The notes beneath the pieces are model-generated. The model ran no database searches. It was not told where the DNA came from and worked only from the letters and a program-made list of their open reading frames with translations. Below, piece after piece: positions 42,777 through 52,248 of a stretch of 64,000 nucleotides of DNA. Every line of letters begins with the position of its first letter. Positions within the stretch are counted from its first letter, which is position 1. The translations under genes were made by a program, and so were the position numbers. Source of the DNA: Phycisphaerales bacterium PN19_bin_20 (GTDB taxonomy: Bacteria > Planctomycetota > Phycisphaerae > Phycisphaerales > UBA1924); the NCBI GenBank assembly GCA_021173225.1, contig JAJOLK010000004.1, positions 1-64,000 on the forward strand. Direction: 5' to 3'.

Positions 42777-45700
42777 ATGAAGTCCATCACCGACATCTTC
42801 ATCCGCAAGCCCGTGCTCGCGGTCGTGATCAACCTCGTCATCATCCTCATCGGCCTCCGCGCGGTCTTCACGCTGCCCGTCCAGCAGTACCCCAAGATCG
42901 AGAGCAGCTCGCTGGTCATCACCACCGTCTACATCGGCGCGCCCGCCGACAACATCCGCGCATCCATCACCACCCCCATCGAGAAGGCCGTCTCCGCCGT
43001 CGGCGGCGTTGACTATGTCGAGAGCGCCTCGATCGCCGGCGTCTCCACCGTCACCGTCCGCCTCAAGCTCAACTACGCCGCCACCGCCGCACTCGCCGAG
43101 GTCTCCGCGCGACTTCAGCAGGTCCGCAGCGAGCTGCCCAGCGAGGCCGAGCCGCCCGCCGTCGAGATCCAGCGCGCCGACCGCCCGTGGGCCAGCTTCT
43201 ATGTCTCCTACACCACCGACCAGCTCTCACGCACGCAGCTCACCGAGTACCTCGAGCGGGTCATCAGGCCCGAGCTCTCCACCATCCCCGGCATCCAACG
43301 CGCCGGCGTCGAGGGCGGCCGCCCACTCGCCATGCGCATCTGGCTAGACCCGCAGAAGATGACCGGCCTGGGCATCACCGCCGAGCAGATCAATACCGCC
43401 CTGCAACGCAACAACTTCCTCTCCGCCGTCGGGCAGGCCAAGGGCGCCAGCGTTCAGATCGACCTGCTCGCCAACACAGACCTCCGCAACGAGGAAGAGT
43501 TCCGCCAGCTTGTCGTCGCCGAGCGCGACGGCGCCATCGTCCGCCTTGGCGAGCTTGCACGCGTTGAGCTCGGCTCAGAAGAGGCCACCGGCGGCGCAAG
43601 CATGAACGGCAAGGACGCCGTCTTTATCAGCGTCTGGCCACTCCCCGGCTCCAACGAGATCTCCGTCGCCGCTGCGCTGCGCGACAAGCTCGCCGAAATC
43701 AAGCCCAGCCTGCCCGTAGGTGTTGACCAGCGCCTAGCCTACGACGCCACCAAGTTCATGAGCAACTCCATCAAGGAGATCTCCAAAACCCTCGGCGAAA
43801 CCGTCCTGATCGTCGGCCTCGTCGTCTTCCTCTTCATGGGCAGCATCCGCACCGCCCTGGTCCCGCTCATCGCCATGCCCGTCAGCCTCATCGGCGCCGC
43901 CGCACTCATGGCCGGGCTCGGCTTCAGCCTCAACTTGCTGACGCTGCTGGCCATCGTGCTCGCCGTCGGGCTGGTGGTTGACGACGCAATCGTCGTGGTC
44001 GAGAACGTCGAGCGCCACGTCCGCGAGGGCAAGTCGCGCCCCCAGGCCGCCCTCATCGGCGCTCGAGAGCTCGCCGGCCCCGTCATCACCATGACCATCA
44101 CCCTCGCCGCCGTCTACGCGCCCATCGGCATCCAAGGCGGGCTCACCGGCGTGCTCTTCAAAGAGTTCGCCTTCACCCTCGCCGCCGCCGTCGTCGTCTC
44201 GGGCATCGTCGCCCTCACCCTTAGCCCCATCATGTCCGCGCGGCTCGTGCACGAGGGCGGCAAGGAAGGCGCCTTTACCCGCTGGGTCAACCGCCGCTTC
44301 GAGACCGTCCGTCGTAGCTACGCCGCCCTGCTCGACCGCGTCCTGCAGCTCCGCCCCGCCGTCGTCGCCGGCTCGGTGCTGGTCATCCTCGCGGGCGTCC
44401 CGCTCTACATGTTCAGCGCTAAAGAGCTCGCACCCACCGAAGACCAGGGCGGCATGTTCGTCATCCTCACCAGCCCGCCAGAGGCCACGCTCGAGTACAA
44501 GGTCCAGCAAGGTGAGAAGATCGCCGCCGCACTCCAGGGCTTCAACGAGTCCGACTATGTGTGGCAGGTCATCTTCGGCGGCGGGGCCTTCGGTGGGGTC
44601 GAGCTCAAGCCTTGGCAAGACCGTGACCGCACCACCCACGAGATGATCGGCGAGGCCTTCGGTCGCGTCGGCGCCATCCCCGGCGTGCAGGCCTTCCCCA
44701 TCCTCCCGCCCAGCCTGCCCGGCGCAGGCAACTACGACGTTGAGCTGCTCATCACCAGCCCAGATGAGCCCAAAGACATGGAGCCCGTCGCCACCGCGAT
44801 GGTCACCGCCGCGTTCAACAGCGGCATGTTCATGTTCGCAGACACCGACCTGAAGATCGACATGCCCCAGGCCCGCGTGGTCATCGACCGCACCAAGGTC
44901 GCAGACCTCGGGCTCGACCTTGCCACCGTCGGCCAGCAGCTCGCCACCCTGCTCGCTGGCGGGTATGTCAACCGCTTCAACTTCGAGGGCCGCAGCTACA
45001 AGGTCATCCCGCAAGTAGAGCTGCGCGACCGCGCCACGGCCGAGCGGCTGCTCGATCTCAAGCTCGCGATCCCCACCGGGCAGCTCATCTCGGTCTCCAG
45101 CTTCGCCTCTATCGCCAGCGAGGTCGCGCCGCGCGCGCTCAACCGCTTTCAGCAGCGCAACAGCGTCAAGATCTTCGGCGGCGTCGTCCCGGGCGTCACC
45201 AAGGAGCAGGCTCTGACCGCCCTTGAGAAAGAGGCCAAGAAGATCCTCCCGCCCGGCTATGCCGTCGACTTCGCCGGCGAAAGCCGCCAGATCCGCCAAG
45301 AGGGCTCGCAGCTCGTCGGCACGCTGGGCTTCGCGCTCGCGCTGATCTACCTGGTCCTGGCCGCCCAGTTCGCCAGCTTCCGCGACCCGCTGATTGTGCT
45401 CGCCGGCAGCGTGCCCCTGGCGCTCTCGGGCGCGCTGGTCTTTACCTTCCTGGGCCTCACGACCATCAACATCTACACGCAAGTCGGGCTCATCACCCTC
45501 GTCGGGCTCGTCGCCAAGAACGGCATCCTGATGGTCGAGTGGGCCAACCACCTGCGCGAGCACGGCAAGAACAAGCTCGAAGCCATTCACGAGGCCTGCC
45601 TCACTCGCCTGCGACCCATCCTTATGACCAGCGCCGCGACCGTCTTTGGCCACCTGCCGCTGGTGTTTGTCTCAGGCCCCGGCGCTGAGGCGCGCAACAG

Positions 45701-45944
45701 CATCGGCATCGTGCTGGTCACGGGCATGTCCATCGGCACCATTTTCACGCTGTTTGTCGTGCCTGTGCTCTATGTGCTCATCGCCAGCAAGCACGAGGCC
45801 CCCGTTGACATCACTGCCGACATGCCAACAACCGGTTCCAGCACCCCCGGCTCCAACGGCAACGGCAGCGAGTTGAACGCGCACGCCAACGGCCAAACCA
45901 ACGGCGTTACCACCCCGCGCGAGCTTCAGCCCGCCACGCAATGA
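42777..45944 (+). CDS. RND multidrug efflux pump, inner-membrane permease
   Basis: 1,055 residues, the length of AcrB/MexB-type pumps. The start KSITDIFIRKPVLAVVINLV and QQYPKIESSSLVITTVYIGA are classic. Proton-relay residues are kept: the Asp pair in GLVVDDAIVVVEN at about 401-402 and the Lys in GLVAKNGILMVEW at about 912. Two sets of six membrane helices and two large periplasmic loops are visible. It exports amphiphilic compounds using the proton gradient as a trimer with the upstream adaptor. The C-terminal 45 residues are a Gly/Ser/Asn/Thr tail. The gene order TetR, adaptor, permease makes one regulated operon. Confidence 0.95.
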   Translation: MKSITDIFIRKPVLAVVINLVIILIGLRAVFTLPVQQYPKIESSSLVITTVYIGAPADNIRASITTPIEKAVSAVGGVDYVESASIAGVSTVTVRLKLNYAATAALAEVSARLQQVRSELPSEAEPPAVEIQRADRPWASFYVSYTTDQLSRTQLTEYLERVIRPELSTIPGIQRAGVEGGRPLAMRIWLDPQKMTGLGITAEQINTALQRNNFLSAVGQAKGASVQIDLLANTDLRNEEEFRQLVVAERDGAIVRLGELARVELGSEEATGGASMNGKDAVFISVWPLPGSNEISVAAALRDKLAEIKPSLPVGVDQRLAYDATKFMSNSIKEISKTLGETVLIVGLVVFLFMGSIRTALVPLIAMPVSLIGAAALMAGLGFSLNLLTLLAIVLAVGLVVDDAIVVVENVERHVREGKSRPQAALIGARELAGPVITMTITLAAVYAPIGIQGGLTGVLFKEFAFTLAAAVVVSGIVALTLSPIMSARLVHEGGKEGAFTRWVNRRFETVRRSYAALLDRVLQLRPAVVAGSVLVILAGVPLYMFSAKELAPTEDQGGMFVILTSPPEATLEYKVQQGEKIAAALQGFNESDYVWQVIFGGGAFGGVELKPWQDRDRTTHEMIGEAFGRVGAIPGVQAFPILPPSLPGAGNYDVELLITSPDEPKDMEPVATAMVTAAFNSGMFMFADTDLKIDMPQARVVIDRTKVADLGLDLATVGQQLATLLAGGYVNRFNFEGRSYKVIPQVELRDRATAERLLDLKLAIPTGQLISVSSFASIASEVAPRALNRFQQRNSVKIFGGVVPGVTKEQALTALEKEAKKILPPGYAVDFAGESRQIRQEGSQLVGTLGFALALIYLVLAAQFASFRDPLIVLAGSVPLALSGALVFTFLGLTTINIYTQVGLITLVGLVAKNGILMVEWANHLREHGKNKLEAIHEACLTRLRPILMTSAATVFGHLPLVFVSGPGAEARNSIGIVLVTGMSIGTIFTLFVVPVLYVLIASKHEAPVDITADMPTTGSSTPGSNGNGSELNAHANGQTNGVTTPRELQPATQ

Positions 45945-45975
45945 CGCCCCTGTTGGAACGATGAACCTCCCGCGC

Positions 45976-46098
45976 CAAAGGCCATTAGACCGCGGCTGCC
46001 GCACGCGAGTGCTGACCCACCCTGCGGTACCACCCGACCCCTCGGCGTCGATCCTGACGCAGATACAGGTTTGAGCGCATAAGCGCGGCGTTCATCAC
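45976..46098 (-). repeat. Dispersed ~120-bp repeat, copy B (inverted relative to copy A)
   Basis: Reverse-complement partner of 2912-3031; see copy A. Copy B has GGGTGGTACCGCAG where copy A has GGCGGTACCGCGGG, and the identical end GCGGCAGCCGCGGTCTAATGG. It lies in the 249-base gap between the convergent ends of the RND gene and frr. The remainder of that gap is C-rich on the plus strand with no recognisable feature. Confidence 0.75.
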
Positions 46099-46192
46099 GC
46101 AGCACGGCAAGAAACCACCTGTACGGCAAGAACCGCCCGCAACCTCTAACCCGCACCTGAGCGTCCGCACCTGCCCGCCCGCACATGCTCGT

Positions 46193-46750
46193 TTAGACCG
46201 TCTCGACTTCTTTGGTCTTCTTGGCCGCGGCGTCGTCGATCTCGGTCTCGTACTTCTTCAGCAGGTCCTGGATCTCGGTCTTGAGCGTCTCGAGCTCGTC
46301 CTCAGGAATGTTGCCCTTGATGCCCTCGGCGTGCTTGTTGGCGTCGCGCCGCACGTTGCGGACGGCGACCTTGGCCTCTTCGGAAATCTTCTTGCACAGC
46401 GTCGCGAGCTGCTTGCGGCGCTCGCCGGTCAGGGCGGGAATATTCAGGCGGATCTGCTTGCCCTCGACCATCGGGTTCAGCCCGATGCCCGAGGTCTCGA
46501 TGGCCCTCTTGATGTCGGTGATGGTCGTCGCGTCAAAGGGCTTGATAAGCAGCTGGCTGGGCTCTGGCACGCTGATGGCGGCGATGCTCTTGAGGTCTGA
46601 CTGGCTGCCGTAGTACTCGACACGAACCATCTCAACCAGGCTCGGCTGGGCCCGCCCGGTGCGGATGCCGCGCAGCTCTTTGCGGAGGTGATCGACGGCC
46701 TTGGTCATGGTCGCTTGCGCGACCTGCAGAATGTCGTCGGGGGTTTGCAC
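46193..46750 (-). CDS. frr: Ribosome recycling factor
   Basis: Splits post-termination ribosomes together with EF-G. 185 residues, exactly the usual size. It contains KAVDHLRKELRGIRTGRAQP, VPEPSQLLIKPFDATTITDI, the long helical arm SGIGLNPMVEGKQIRLNIP and LTGERRKQL. The start is a GTG complementary to 46748-46750, supported by GGAG about eight bases upstream; the longer frame to 46888 runs into pyrH. It begins 26 bases after pyrH, forming the common pyrH-frr unit. Confidence 0.96.
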   Translation of the reverse strand: MQTPDDILQVAQATMTKAVDHLRKELRGIRTGRAQPSLVEMVRVEYYGSQSDLKSIAAISVPEPSQLLIKPFDATTITDIKRAIETSGIGLNPMVEGKQIRLNIPALTGERRKQLATLCKKISEEAKVAVRNVRRDANKHAEGIKGNIPEDELETLKTEIQDLLKKYETEIDDAAAKKTKEVETV

Positions 46751-46776
46751 GTTGTTGCTCCGGTGGGCTGTGGGGG

Positions 46777-47592
46777 TTAGGCGGTCCCGCTGACGATCGT
46801 GCCGACGCTCTGGCCCTCGACAACGCGCCGGATGTTCCCGGGGCGTTTGAAGTCGAAGACGACGATGGGGATCTGGCGTTCCTGGCACATGGCAAAGGCC
46901 GTCATGTCCATCACGGCCAGGCGTGACTGCAGCGCGTGGTCGTAGGTCAGGCGGTCGAATCGCTTGGCACTCGGGTTCTTACGCGGGTCACTGTCGTAGA
47001 TCCCGTCAACCTTGGTGGCCTTGAGGATCACCTGGCAGTCAAGCTCACTGGCCCGCAGCGCGGCGCAGGTGTCGGTGGTGCAGAACGGGTTGCCGGTGCC
47101 CGCAACCAGGATCACGACCCGGCCTTTATCGAGGTGCCGCAGGGCCCGCCCGCGGATGAACGGCTCGGCGACGGCCTTGATCTCGATGGCGGACATCACG
47201 CGCGTTTCGAGCCCGACGGCCTTGAGCGACTCTTTCAGGGCCATCCCGTTGATGATCGTCGCGAGCATGCCCATGTAGTCGGCCGTGGCCTGGTGGATCG
47301 TTTTGAGCGACTGCGTGAGCTGAACCCCGCGGATGAAGTTGCCGCCGCCGATGACGATGGCCATCTGCACGCCGGTGGCGACGGCCTCTTTGACCTCTTG
47401 TGCGATCAGGTCCATCTCGCGCGGGTCGAGCCCTGCTGCGCCGGTCCCGCCGAGCGACTCGCCCGAGAGCTTCAGCAAGACGCGCTTGTACGCGGGTTTG
47501 CCGGGCGCTGGGGCGGGGTTGGCAGCAGGCGCGGCAGTGGGCGCCGGGGCGGGGTTGGGGCGGGAGCTTTGTGAGGTGGCGGCGCTGGTCAT
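46777..47592 (-). CDS. pyrH: UMP kinase
   Basis: Phosphorylates UMP to UDP; hexameric amino-acid-kinase-fold enzyme controlled by UTP and GTP in most bacteria. 271 residues. The fold opens YKRVLLKLSGESLGG at about 35, and GGGNFIRGV, VAGTGNPFCTTDTCAALRA and KATKVDGIYDSDP follow. It has an extra 33 N-terminal residues rich in Ala/Pro/Ser with no alternative start nearer the fold. Downstream frr is 26 bases away. tsf and rpsB, often upstream, are not here; the gene is divergent from the vWA locus. Confidence 0.95.
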   Translation of the reverse strand: MTSAATSQSSRPNPAPAPTAAPAANPAPAPGKPAYKRVLLKLSGESLGGTGAAGLDPREMDLIAQEVKEAVATGVQMAIVIGGGNFIRGVQLTQSLKTIHQATADYMGMLATIINGMALKESLKAVGLETRVMSAIEIKAVAEPFIRGRALRHLDKGRVVILVAGTGNPFCTTDTCAALRASELDCQVILKATKVDGIYDSDPRKNPSAKRFDRLTYDHALQSRLAVMDMTAFAMCQERQIPIVVFDFKRPGNIRRVVEGQSVGTIVSGTA

Positions 47593-47916
47593 GCGGGTGC
47601 TGGCGGTGGGGGCGTTGTTTGTGGCGTGCGGCGAGTGGCGGACGGCGGGCGGCGTGTCCTTGATCGAGTGTACCAGCGTCGCGGGGCCTGGGTGGGGCTT
47701 GAGCGGGGCCTGGGGCGGGGCCTGGGTGGCGTCGCGAGGTTTGGCGGAACCTTTGGGGGTTTGGGAACGAAACGGAAGGCACGCGAGTCTGTCTGCTGGC
47801 GGGCGGGCGGATGCCCATTGGGCAAGCTTGGGCGGGCGGAGTGCCGATCTAGACCGGGCGGTGCTGTGGCGTGGGTGCGGACCAAGCGTGATTGTTTGTA
47901 CTGAAGGAACCTGGGC
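47593..47916 (+). other. Divergent intergenic region between pyrH and the vWA/Exb locus
   Basis: 324 bases that must hold promoters for both directions. It contains repeated GGGGC(C/T)TGGG words around 47690-47730 and GGAAC words at 47748 and 47766, but no promoter or operator I can define with confidence. No gene is visible. Confidence 0.5.
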
Positions 47917-48951
47917 GTGGTTGAGCAGACGCTTGCAAACAACGGAGCACGCGGACCTGCGTCGGGGCCAGCACTGGCACCTGTGCTTGGCGCTGGCGTG
48001 AACGTGGATGCGGACGCCGTCCTGGCCAAGCGGCCTTGGTCGCAGGTCGCCCAGCGGGCGGCGGCAATCGGGATGGCGGCCTCAGTGGTGCTGCACGCGG
48101 TGCTGCTGGTGACGTTCGCGTTTCTGGTCTCTGGCTCTGGCGGCGAGCGCGGCGGCGGCGCGAGCGCGTCACTGCCGGTAGACGTGGCGGTGATGAGTGA
48201 GTCTGAGCTTGCGTCGCTCTCTGAGGGGCCCGCCACGGTGCAGGCGCCCGGCGTGGCCGAGTTGCCTGCGGGCGACGTGACGATGCCGACTATCGAGGTG
48301 CCCGGGGGCTCGGGCACGCCCGATCTCTCTGAGCTGGGTGGTACGCCCGGCGAAGGGCTCGGCGGCTCTGGCGCTGGGACGGGCACGGGCGTTGGGCCCG
48401 GCGCGGGCGGCTCTGGCGGCGGCGGCGGAACGTCGTTCTTCAATGTCGCGGCGCGCGGGACGCGGTTCGCGTACATCGTGGACGTTTCAGGCTCTATGGA
48501 CGGCGAGAAGCTGCAGTTCCTCAAGACCGAGCTGCGGCGGTCGATCGATCGGCTGCCTGATGATGCGCAGTTTGTGGTGCTGCCATTTGAGAGTGATGCG
48601 CGCCCGCTTACGACGCCGGTGCGGTACTACAACGCGACCTCGCGATCAAAGCGTGAGGTGATCGCGCAGATCGATACTTTGAGGGCGGACGGCGGGACCC
48701 AGCCGATGCCGGCGTTCACCATGATCTTGCGGATGCAGCCGCGGCCTGACGCGATCTACTTCATGACCGACGGGCTGTTTGACCGTGAGATTCCTGGGCA
48801 GGTTCGGCAGTTGAACCTGGCGGGGCGGCGGGTGCCGATCCACTGCATCGCGCTGATTGACAACTCATCAGAGTCACTGATGCGGCGGCTGGCGAACGAC
48901 TCTGACGGGACGTACACATTCGTCGGCGGTTTGCCCAGGGGGCGGCCTTGA
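47917..48951 (+). CDS. Membrane-anchored von Willebrand factor A domain protein
   Basis: 344 residues. A cytoplasmic start, one membrane helix at about 50-70 (SVVLHAVLLVTFAFLVSG, similar in position to TonB/TolA anchors), a long Gly/Ser/Pro/Thr linker (about 72-172) and a vWA domain (about 178-340). The metal-ion-dependent adhesion site is DVSGSMDGEK at about 188, with the later FMTDGLFD segment for the third loop. Such domains bind partners in extracytoplasmic complexes. The GTG start at 47917 has AAGGA 11 bases upstream; the TTG of the next gene overlaps its stop. First gene of the candidate envelope operon. Confidence 0.85.
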   Translation: MVEQTLANNGARGPASGPALAPVLGAGVNVDADAVLAKRPWSQVAQRAAAIGMAASVVLHAVLLVTFAFLVSGSGGERGGGASASLPVDVAVMSESELASLSEGPATVQAPGVAELPAGDVTMPTIEVPGGSGTPDLSELGGTPGEGLGGSGAGTGTGVGPGAGGSGGGGGTSFFNVAARGTRFAYIVDVSGSMDGEKLQFLKTELRRSIDRLPDDAQFVVLPFESDARPLTTPVRYYNATSRSKREVIAQIDTLRADGGTQPMPAFTMILRMQPRPDAIYFMTDGLFDREIPGQVRQLNLAGRRVPIHCIALIDNSSESLMRRLANDSDGTYTFVGGLPRGRP

Positions 48952-50336
48952 TCGCGCGTGGCCCGAAGCGGGCCGGGCGGGTGACGCGGGCTGTTGTGCT
49001 GGCGTGCGCGATGACCATCGTGCTGGCGGCGGGCCAGGTTCTGGGCCAAGCGGGCCAGGTTCAGGCGGGCCAGCCGAACGAGGGCGTGAACGCGAGCGTT
49101 GAGTTTCGCGGCAGCGGCGGCGTGGTCGAGGCACCGGTAGAGGTGCTGAGCGCGGGGCTGCTGGTGCGGCCGCGTGATGCCGCGGGCGGGCAGACAACGC
49201 AGGTGGTGGCGTGGCATCGCGTCCGCGACGTGCGCGGCGACGGGCTGAGCGTTGGCGCGTGGGGCGAGGTTGGGCAAGAACTGATGCGCGCGGTGGCGCG
49301 GATTGAACGTGGCGATGGCGCGCTGGCGGGCGACGTAGCCGAGCCGCTGTACGCGCGGCTGCTGGGCGCTGGTGAGCTGCGCGGGCCGACGGGGCTTGTG
49401 CTGTGCGAGGTTGTAACGCGTGTGCGCTTGGAGCGGCAAGGCCCCGGTGGCGCAACGCTGGCGTGGCTGCGGTGGTTGCAGGTTGCCGCTGAGCACGCGC
49501 CAAGTGTTGGTGGTGCGGGTGGTGGCGGTGGTGGTGGCGCAAGTCAGGCAACTTCGTGGACCAAGGCGCAGTGGGTTGGGCAGCGGACGACATTGACGCC
49601 GGTGGTGGATGAACGCACGGGGCTTTGCCCGCAGCTTCCGCCGGTGTTTGGGCGTGGGCTGACGGGCCCGGCGCTGGTAGCGATGCTGGCGAGCGCCGAG
49701 TGGCCAGCGACGGATGAGAAGTCGATCATGTCGGCTGGCGCAGGGGGCGCGGCTGGCGATCCGCGGCGTGACGCGCTGGTGATCGCGCTGGCGTACCGCG
49801 TGGCCGCGCAGTTTGAATCTGGCGGCGAAGCGGCGCTGGGGGCGGCTGGGGCATCGGGCGTTGGCGTGGTAAAACTGGCGGAGCAGAAGCAGGGCGAGGC
49901 CGCGGGGCTGGTGCTGGACATCGTCGCGGCGCGGGTGGGCGACGCGGGGGTTCGGGTCGAGGCACGCAAGCGGCTGAGCGAGCGGCTGGCGAGCCTTCGG
50001 CGCGATGAGACCACAAACGAGATCGAGCCCGACGATGCGCCGATTGATCGAACCTGGCAGCGCGCGTGGGTACACCTTGGGCTTGGGCGCAGCTTGCTGC
50101 GTGAGACCGAGGCGGACCAGCGTCGACGCGGGCTCGTTGAGCTTTTGCACGTGCCCGCGTTGTTTCAAGTTGAGCACCCGAGCCTGGCGGCGCTGGCGCT
50201 GCTTGAGGCGCGGAGCGAGGCGGGCGGGATGAACCTGGGCGCGGGGGCGATCGAGGCGATCGAGCGTGAGCTGCGCGAGGGGCTGGGGTTGGGTGAGGGG
50301 CTAAGCGGGCCGCCGCCAGCGAGTGGTGGCGGTTGA
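48948..50336 (+). CDS. Exported hypothetical protein of the Exb locus
   Basis: 462 residues, not recognised. The signal-like segment RAVVLACAMTIVLAAGQVLG predicts export, with cleavage near residue 35. The region after it (SVEFRGSGGVVEAPVEVLSA, LVRPRDAA, VAWHRVRDVRG) is beta-rich, like a small sandwich domain. The second half is helical (about 220-440), with VGDAGVRVEARKRLSERLAS and LLELLHVPALFQVEHPSLAA suggesting repeat-type solenoid helices. The start is TTG at 48948, overlapping the upstream stop (TTGA), which indicates translational coupling with the vWA gene. A Gly-rich patch (GGAGGGGGGG) lies at about 186-196. Confidence 0.7.
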   Translation: MIARGPKRAGRVTRAVVLACAMTIVLAAGQVLGQAGQVQAGQPNEGVNASVEFRGSGGVVEAPVEVLSAGLLVRPRDAAGGQTTQVVAWHRVRDVRGDGLSVGAWGEVGQELMRAVARIERGDGALAGDVAEPLYARLLGAGELRGPTGLVLCEVVTRVRLERQGPGGATLAWLRWLQVAAEHAPSVGGAGGGGGGGASQATSWTKAQWVGQRTTLTPVVDERTGLCPQLPPVFGRGLTGPALVAMLASAEWPATDEKSIMSAGAGGAAGDPRRDALVIALAYRVAAQFESGGEAALGAAGASGVGVVKLAEQKQGEAAGLVLDIVAARVGDAGVRVEARKRLSERLASLRRDETTNEIEPDDAPIDRTWQRAWVHLGLGRSLLRETEADQRRRGLVELLHVPALFQVEHPSLAALALLEARSEAGGMNLGAGAIEAIERELREGLGLGEGLSGPPPASGGG

Positions 50337-50395
50337 TGGGCGTATGGATGGACAGTCGATGACCGGCGGGTGAAGTCACTGATCAGGAGCGAGCC

Positions 50396-51304
50396 TTGCT
50401 GATGCGTATGAAGCCGTGGATGATGCTGGCGGTGATCGTGCTGGGGGTGCTTGCGCTGGCGCAGGGCGCGGCGATGGGCGCAGCGCAGCAGGGCGGGGCC
50501 GGTGGCGGTGGGGCGGCCTTTCCAACTTCTCCGGCGGCACAAGCAAGCGGTAGTGCAAGCGCGAGTGGTGGGGGCGGCGGGGGTAGTAGTGGTGCTGATC
50601 GGTCGCTGCTGGGGTATATCCACTCGGGCGGGATCATCTCTTACATCTTGGTGCTGCTGAGCGTGGTGGCGGTGGCGCTGATGGTGACCAACGCGCTCAT
50701 GCTGCGGCGCAGCTCGCTGGCACCGCCGCATGTGATTGAGGGCCTGCGCCGGTTGATCGCGGAGCGTCGGCTCGACGGCGTGAACGCGTTCTGTGTGCAG
50801 CCTGAGAACGACAGCTTTCTCTCACGGGTGGTGGGCGGTGGGTTGGCGCGCGTGAGCCGTAGCCAGTTTGGTGTGCTTGAGCTGAAGCCAGCGATTGAAG
50901 AGGCGGGCGCGCGCGAGCTTGACCGGCTGGACCGTGTCAACCACGCGATCGGGATGCTGGCGCAGGTTGGGCCGATGCTCGGGCTGCTGGGCACCGTGAT
51001 CGGGATGGTCCTTGCGTTCAACACCATCGGTGGTGACACGGGGGCGGGCAGGAACGAGAAGCTGGCGGGGTACATGGCCATCGCGCTGGTGACGACCGCT
51101 GAGGGGCTGATCCTGGCGATCCCGTGCACGTTCGCGTACTCGCTGTTCAAGCGGCGGACCGACCGCGTGGCCGCGGAGGTGGGCGACGTGGCGGAGAGTT
51201 TGCTGGGTGAGATCGCGGCGGCGTCGAAGCCGTCAGCGGGTGGAGCGAAGCCTGCTGTTCGTGCGGCGTTGCTTGGCGCGGCGGGCAGCGCGCCGGCGGC
51301 GTGA
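50396..51304 (+). CDS. MotA/TolQ/ExbB-family proton channel protein
   Basis: 302 residues. A signal-like first helix (WMMLAVIVLGVLALAQGAA), a Ser/Ala/Gly-rich periplasmic stretch, then the ExbB core. Core helices are at about 82-103 (IISYILVLLSVVAVALMVTN), about 180-205 (GPMLGLLGTVIGMVLAFNT, the family signature) and about 222-245 (MAIALVTTAEGLILAIPCTF). It forms the pentameric channel that, with ExbD-type proteins, couples proton flow to work in the envelope. Start: TTG at 50396 is six bases from AGGAG; the ATG at 50402 is twelve away and is the alternative. Confidence 0.9.
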   Translation: MLMRMKPWMMLAVIVLGVLALAQGAAMGAAQQGGAGGGGAAFPTSPAAQASGSASASGGGGGGSSGADRSLLGYIHSGGIISYILVLLSVVAVALMVTNALMLRRSSLAPPHVIEGLRRLIAERRLDGVNAFCVQPENDSFLSRVVGGGLARVSRSQFGVLELKPAIEEAGARELDRLDRVNHAIGMLAQVGPMLGLLGTVIGMVLAFNTIGGDTGAGRNEKLAGYMAIALVTTAEGLILAIPCTFAYSLFKRRTDRVAAEVGDVAESLLGEIAAASKPSAGGAKPAVRAALLGAAGSAPAA

Positions 51305-51358
51305 TAACGAGTGGTGGTGGTTGGAGGTTGGAAGTTGGAGGTTGGTGGCTGAGGCACG

Positions 51359-51835
51359 ATGAACTTTCGCAAACGCATCAAGGTTCGTGACGAGGCGCAG
51401 TTCGATCTGACGCCGATGATCGACATCACGCTCTTGCTGCTGACGTTCTTTGTGATGGGCTCACAGTTTGCGCAGGCGATGCGTCGGCCGATGGACCTGC
51501 CGCGGCAGCCGGGCGAGACGGCGCGGGCCGACAGCGAGCGGTCGGTGGTGGTGGACCTGTTGGCGGACGGGAGCGTGCGGTTTGCAGATGGTGCCGCGGT
51601 CTCTGTCTCGCAGCTCGCCTCGGCGTTGGCGCTTGACTCGAAGCGACCCGGGGGGCTTGAGCTGACGATCCGTGCTGATCGTGGTGCGCCGGCGCGGGTG
51701 CTCAACGCGCTGGCGGCTGAGCTTGCGCGGGTGGGGATCACGCGTTGGAGCCTGGCGACAAACAGTGCGGGTGTGGGCGCGGGTACGGGCGCGGGTGTGG
51801 GAACTGGTGATGGTGCCGACGGGAGCAAGCCGTGA
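51359..51835 (+). CDS. ExbD/TolR-family protein, first copy
   Basis: 158 residues. The chain begins MNFRKRIKVRDEAQFDLTPM and continues IDITLLLLTFFVMGSQF. The Asp in the helix start (PMIDITLLLL) is the proton-carrying residue of the family. The periplasmic domain is about 55-140, with VVVDLLADGSVRFADGAAVS. A Gly/Thr tail ends it. A GGTTGGA microrepeat fills the 54-base gap upstream. Its stop overlaps the GTG of the second copy. Confidence 0.9.
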   Translation: MNFRKRIKVRDEAQFDLTPMIDITLLLLTFFVMGSQFAQAMRRPMDLPRQPGETARADSERSVVVDLLADGSVRFADGAAVSVSQLASALALDSKRPGGLELTIRADRGAPARVLNALAAELARVGITRWSLATNSAGVGAGTGAGVGTGDGADGSKP

Positions 51836-52248
51836 ACTTTCGCAGGCAGCGCAAGGAGGTCTCGCTGATCCGCCTGCCGGTTGCGGCGCTGATCGACGTG
51901 GTGCTGTTTCTGCTTTTGTACTTCATCATGGCGGGGACGCTGACGCCCAGCGAGGGCGAGCTGCCCTCGGCGTTGACGACGCAGGCGCAGGGTTCGGGCG
52001 CGGGCGCGGGGCTCTCGCCGCAGGTGCTGCGGGTTGAGCGTGCGGCGGGTGGCGGAGTGGTGTTCCGGCTTGGCGGCAACACGGTGACGGAGCAGGGCGC
52101 GTTGCGGGCGCTGCTAGAAAAGCTGCCAAAGGAGCCGGGCATCGTGCTGCGGGCCAACGATGACGTTCCGGTCGACGCGGCGGCGATGGCGCTGCAGGCG
52201 GTGCGCGACGCGGGTTTTTCACGCGTGAGCTATGCGACAATCCGGTAA
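51832..52248 (+). CDS. ExbD/TolR-family protein, second copy
   Basis: 138 residues starting with a GTG that overlaps the preceding stop. MNFRRQRKEVSLIRLPVAAL then IDVVLFLLLYFIMAG gives the membrane anchor with the conserved Asp in ALIDVVLFLLL. The periplasmic domain ends PVDAAAMALQAVRDAGFSRV, the standard ExbD/TolR close. The pair of different ExbD proteins, tandem and coupled, suggests a heteromeric ExbD dimer in the channel. The next gene begins 17 bases before its stop. Confidence 0.9.
   Translation: MNFRRQRKEVSLIRLPVAALIDVVLFLLLYFIMAGTLTPSEGELPSALTTQAQGSGAGAGLSPQVLRVERAAGGGVVFRLGGNTVTEQGALRALLEKLPKEPGIVLRANDDVPVDAAAMALQAVRDAGFSRVSYATIR

Noticed and set aside
43734..45653. 639-codon open frame antisense to the RND pump
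   Set aside because: It is the complement of a strongly conserved gene in a GC-rich genome where antisense stops are rare. Its composition (Asp/Glu/Gly/Ala only) is that of a shadow frame.
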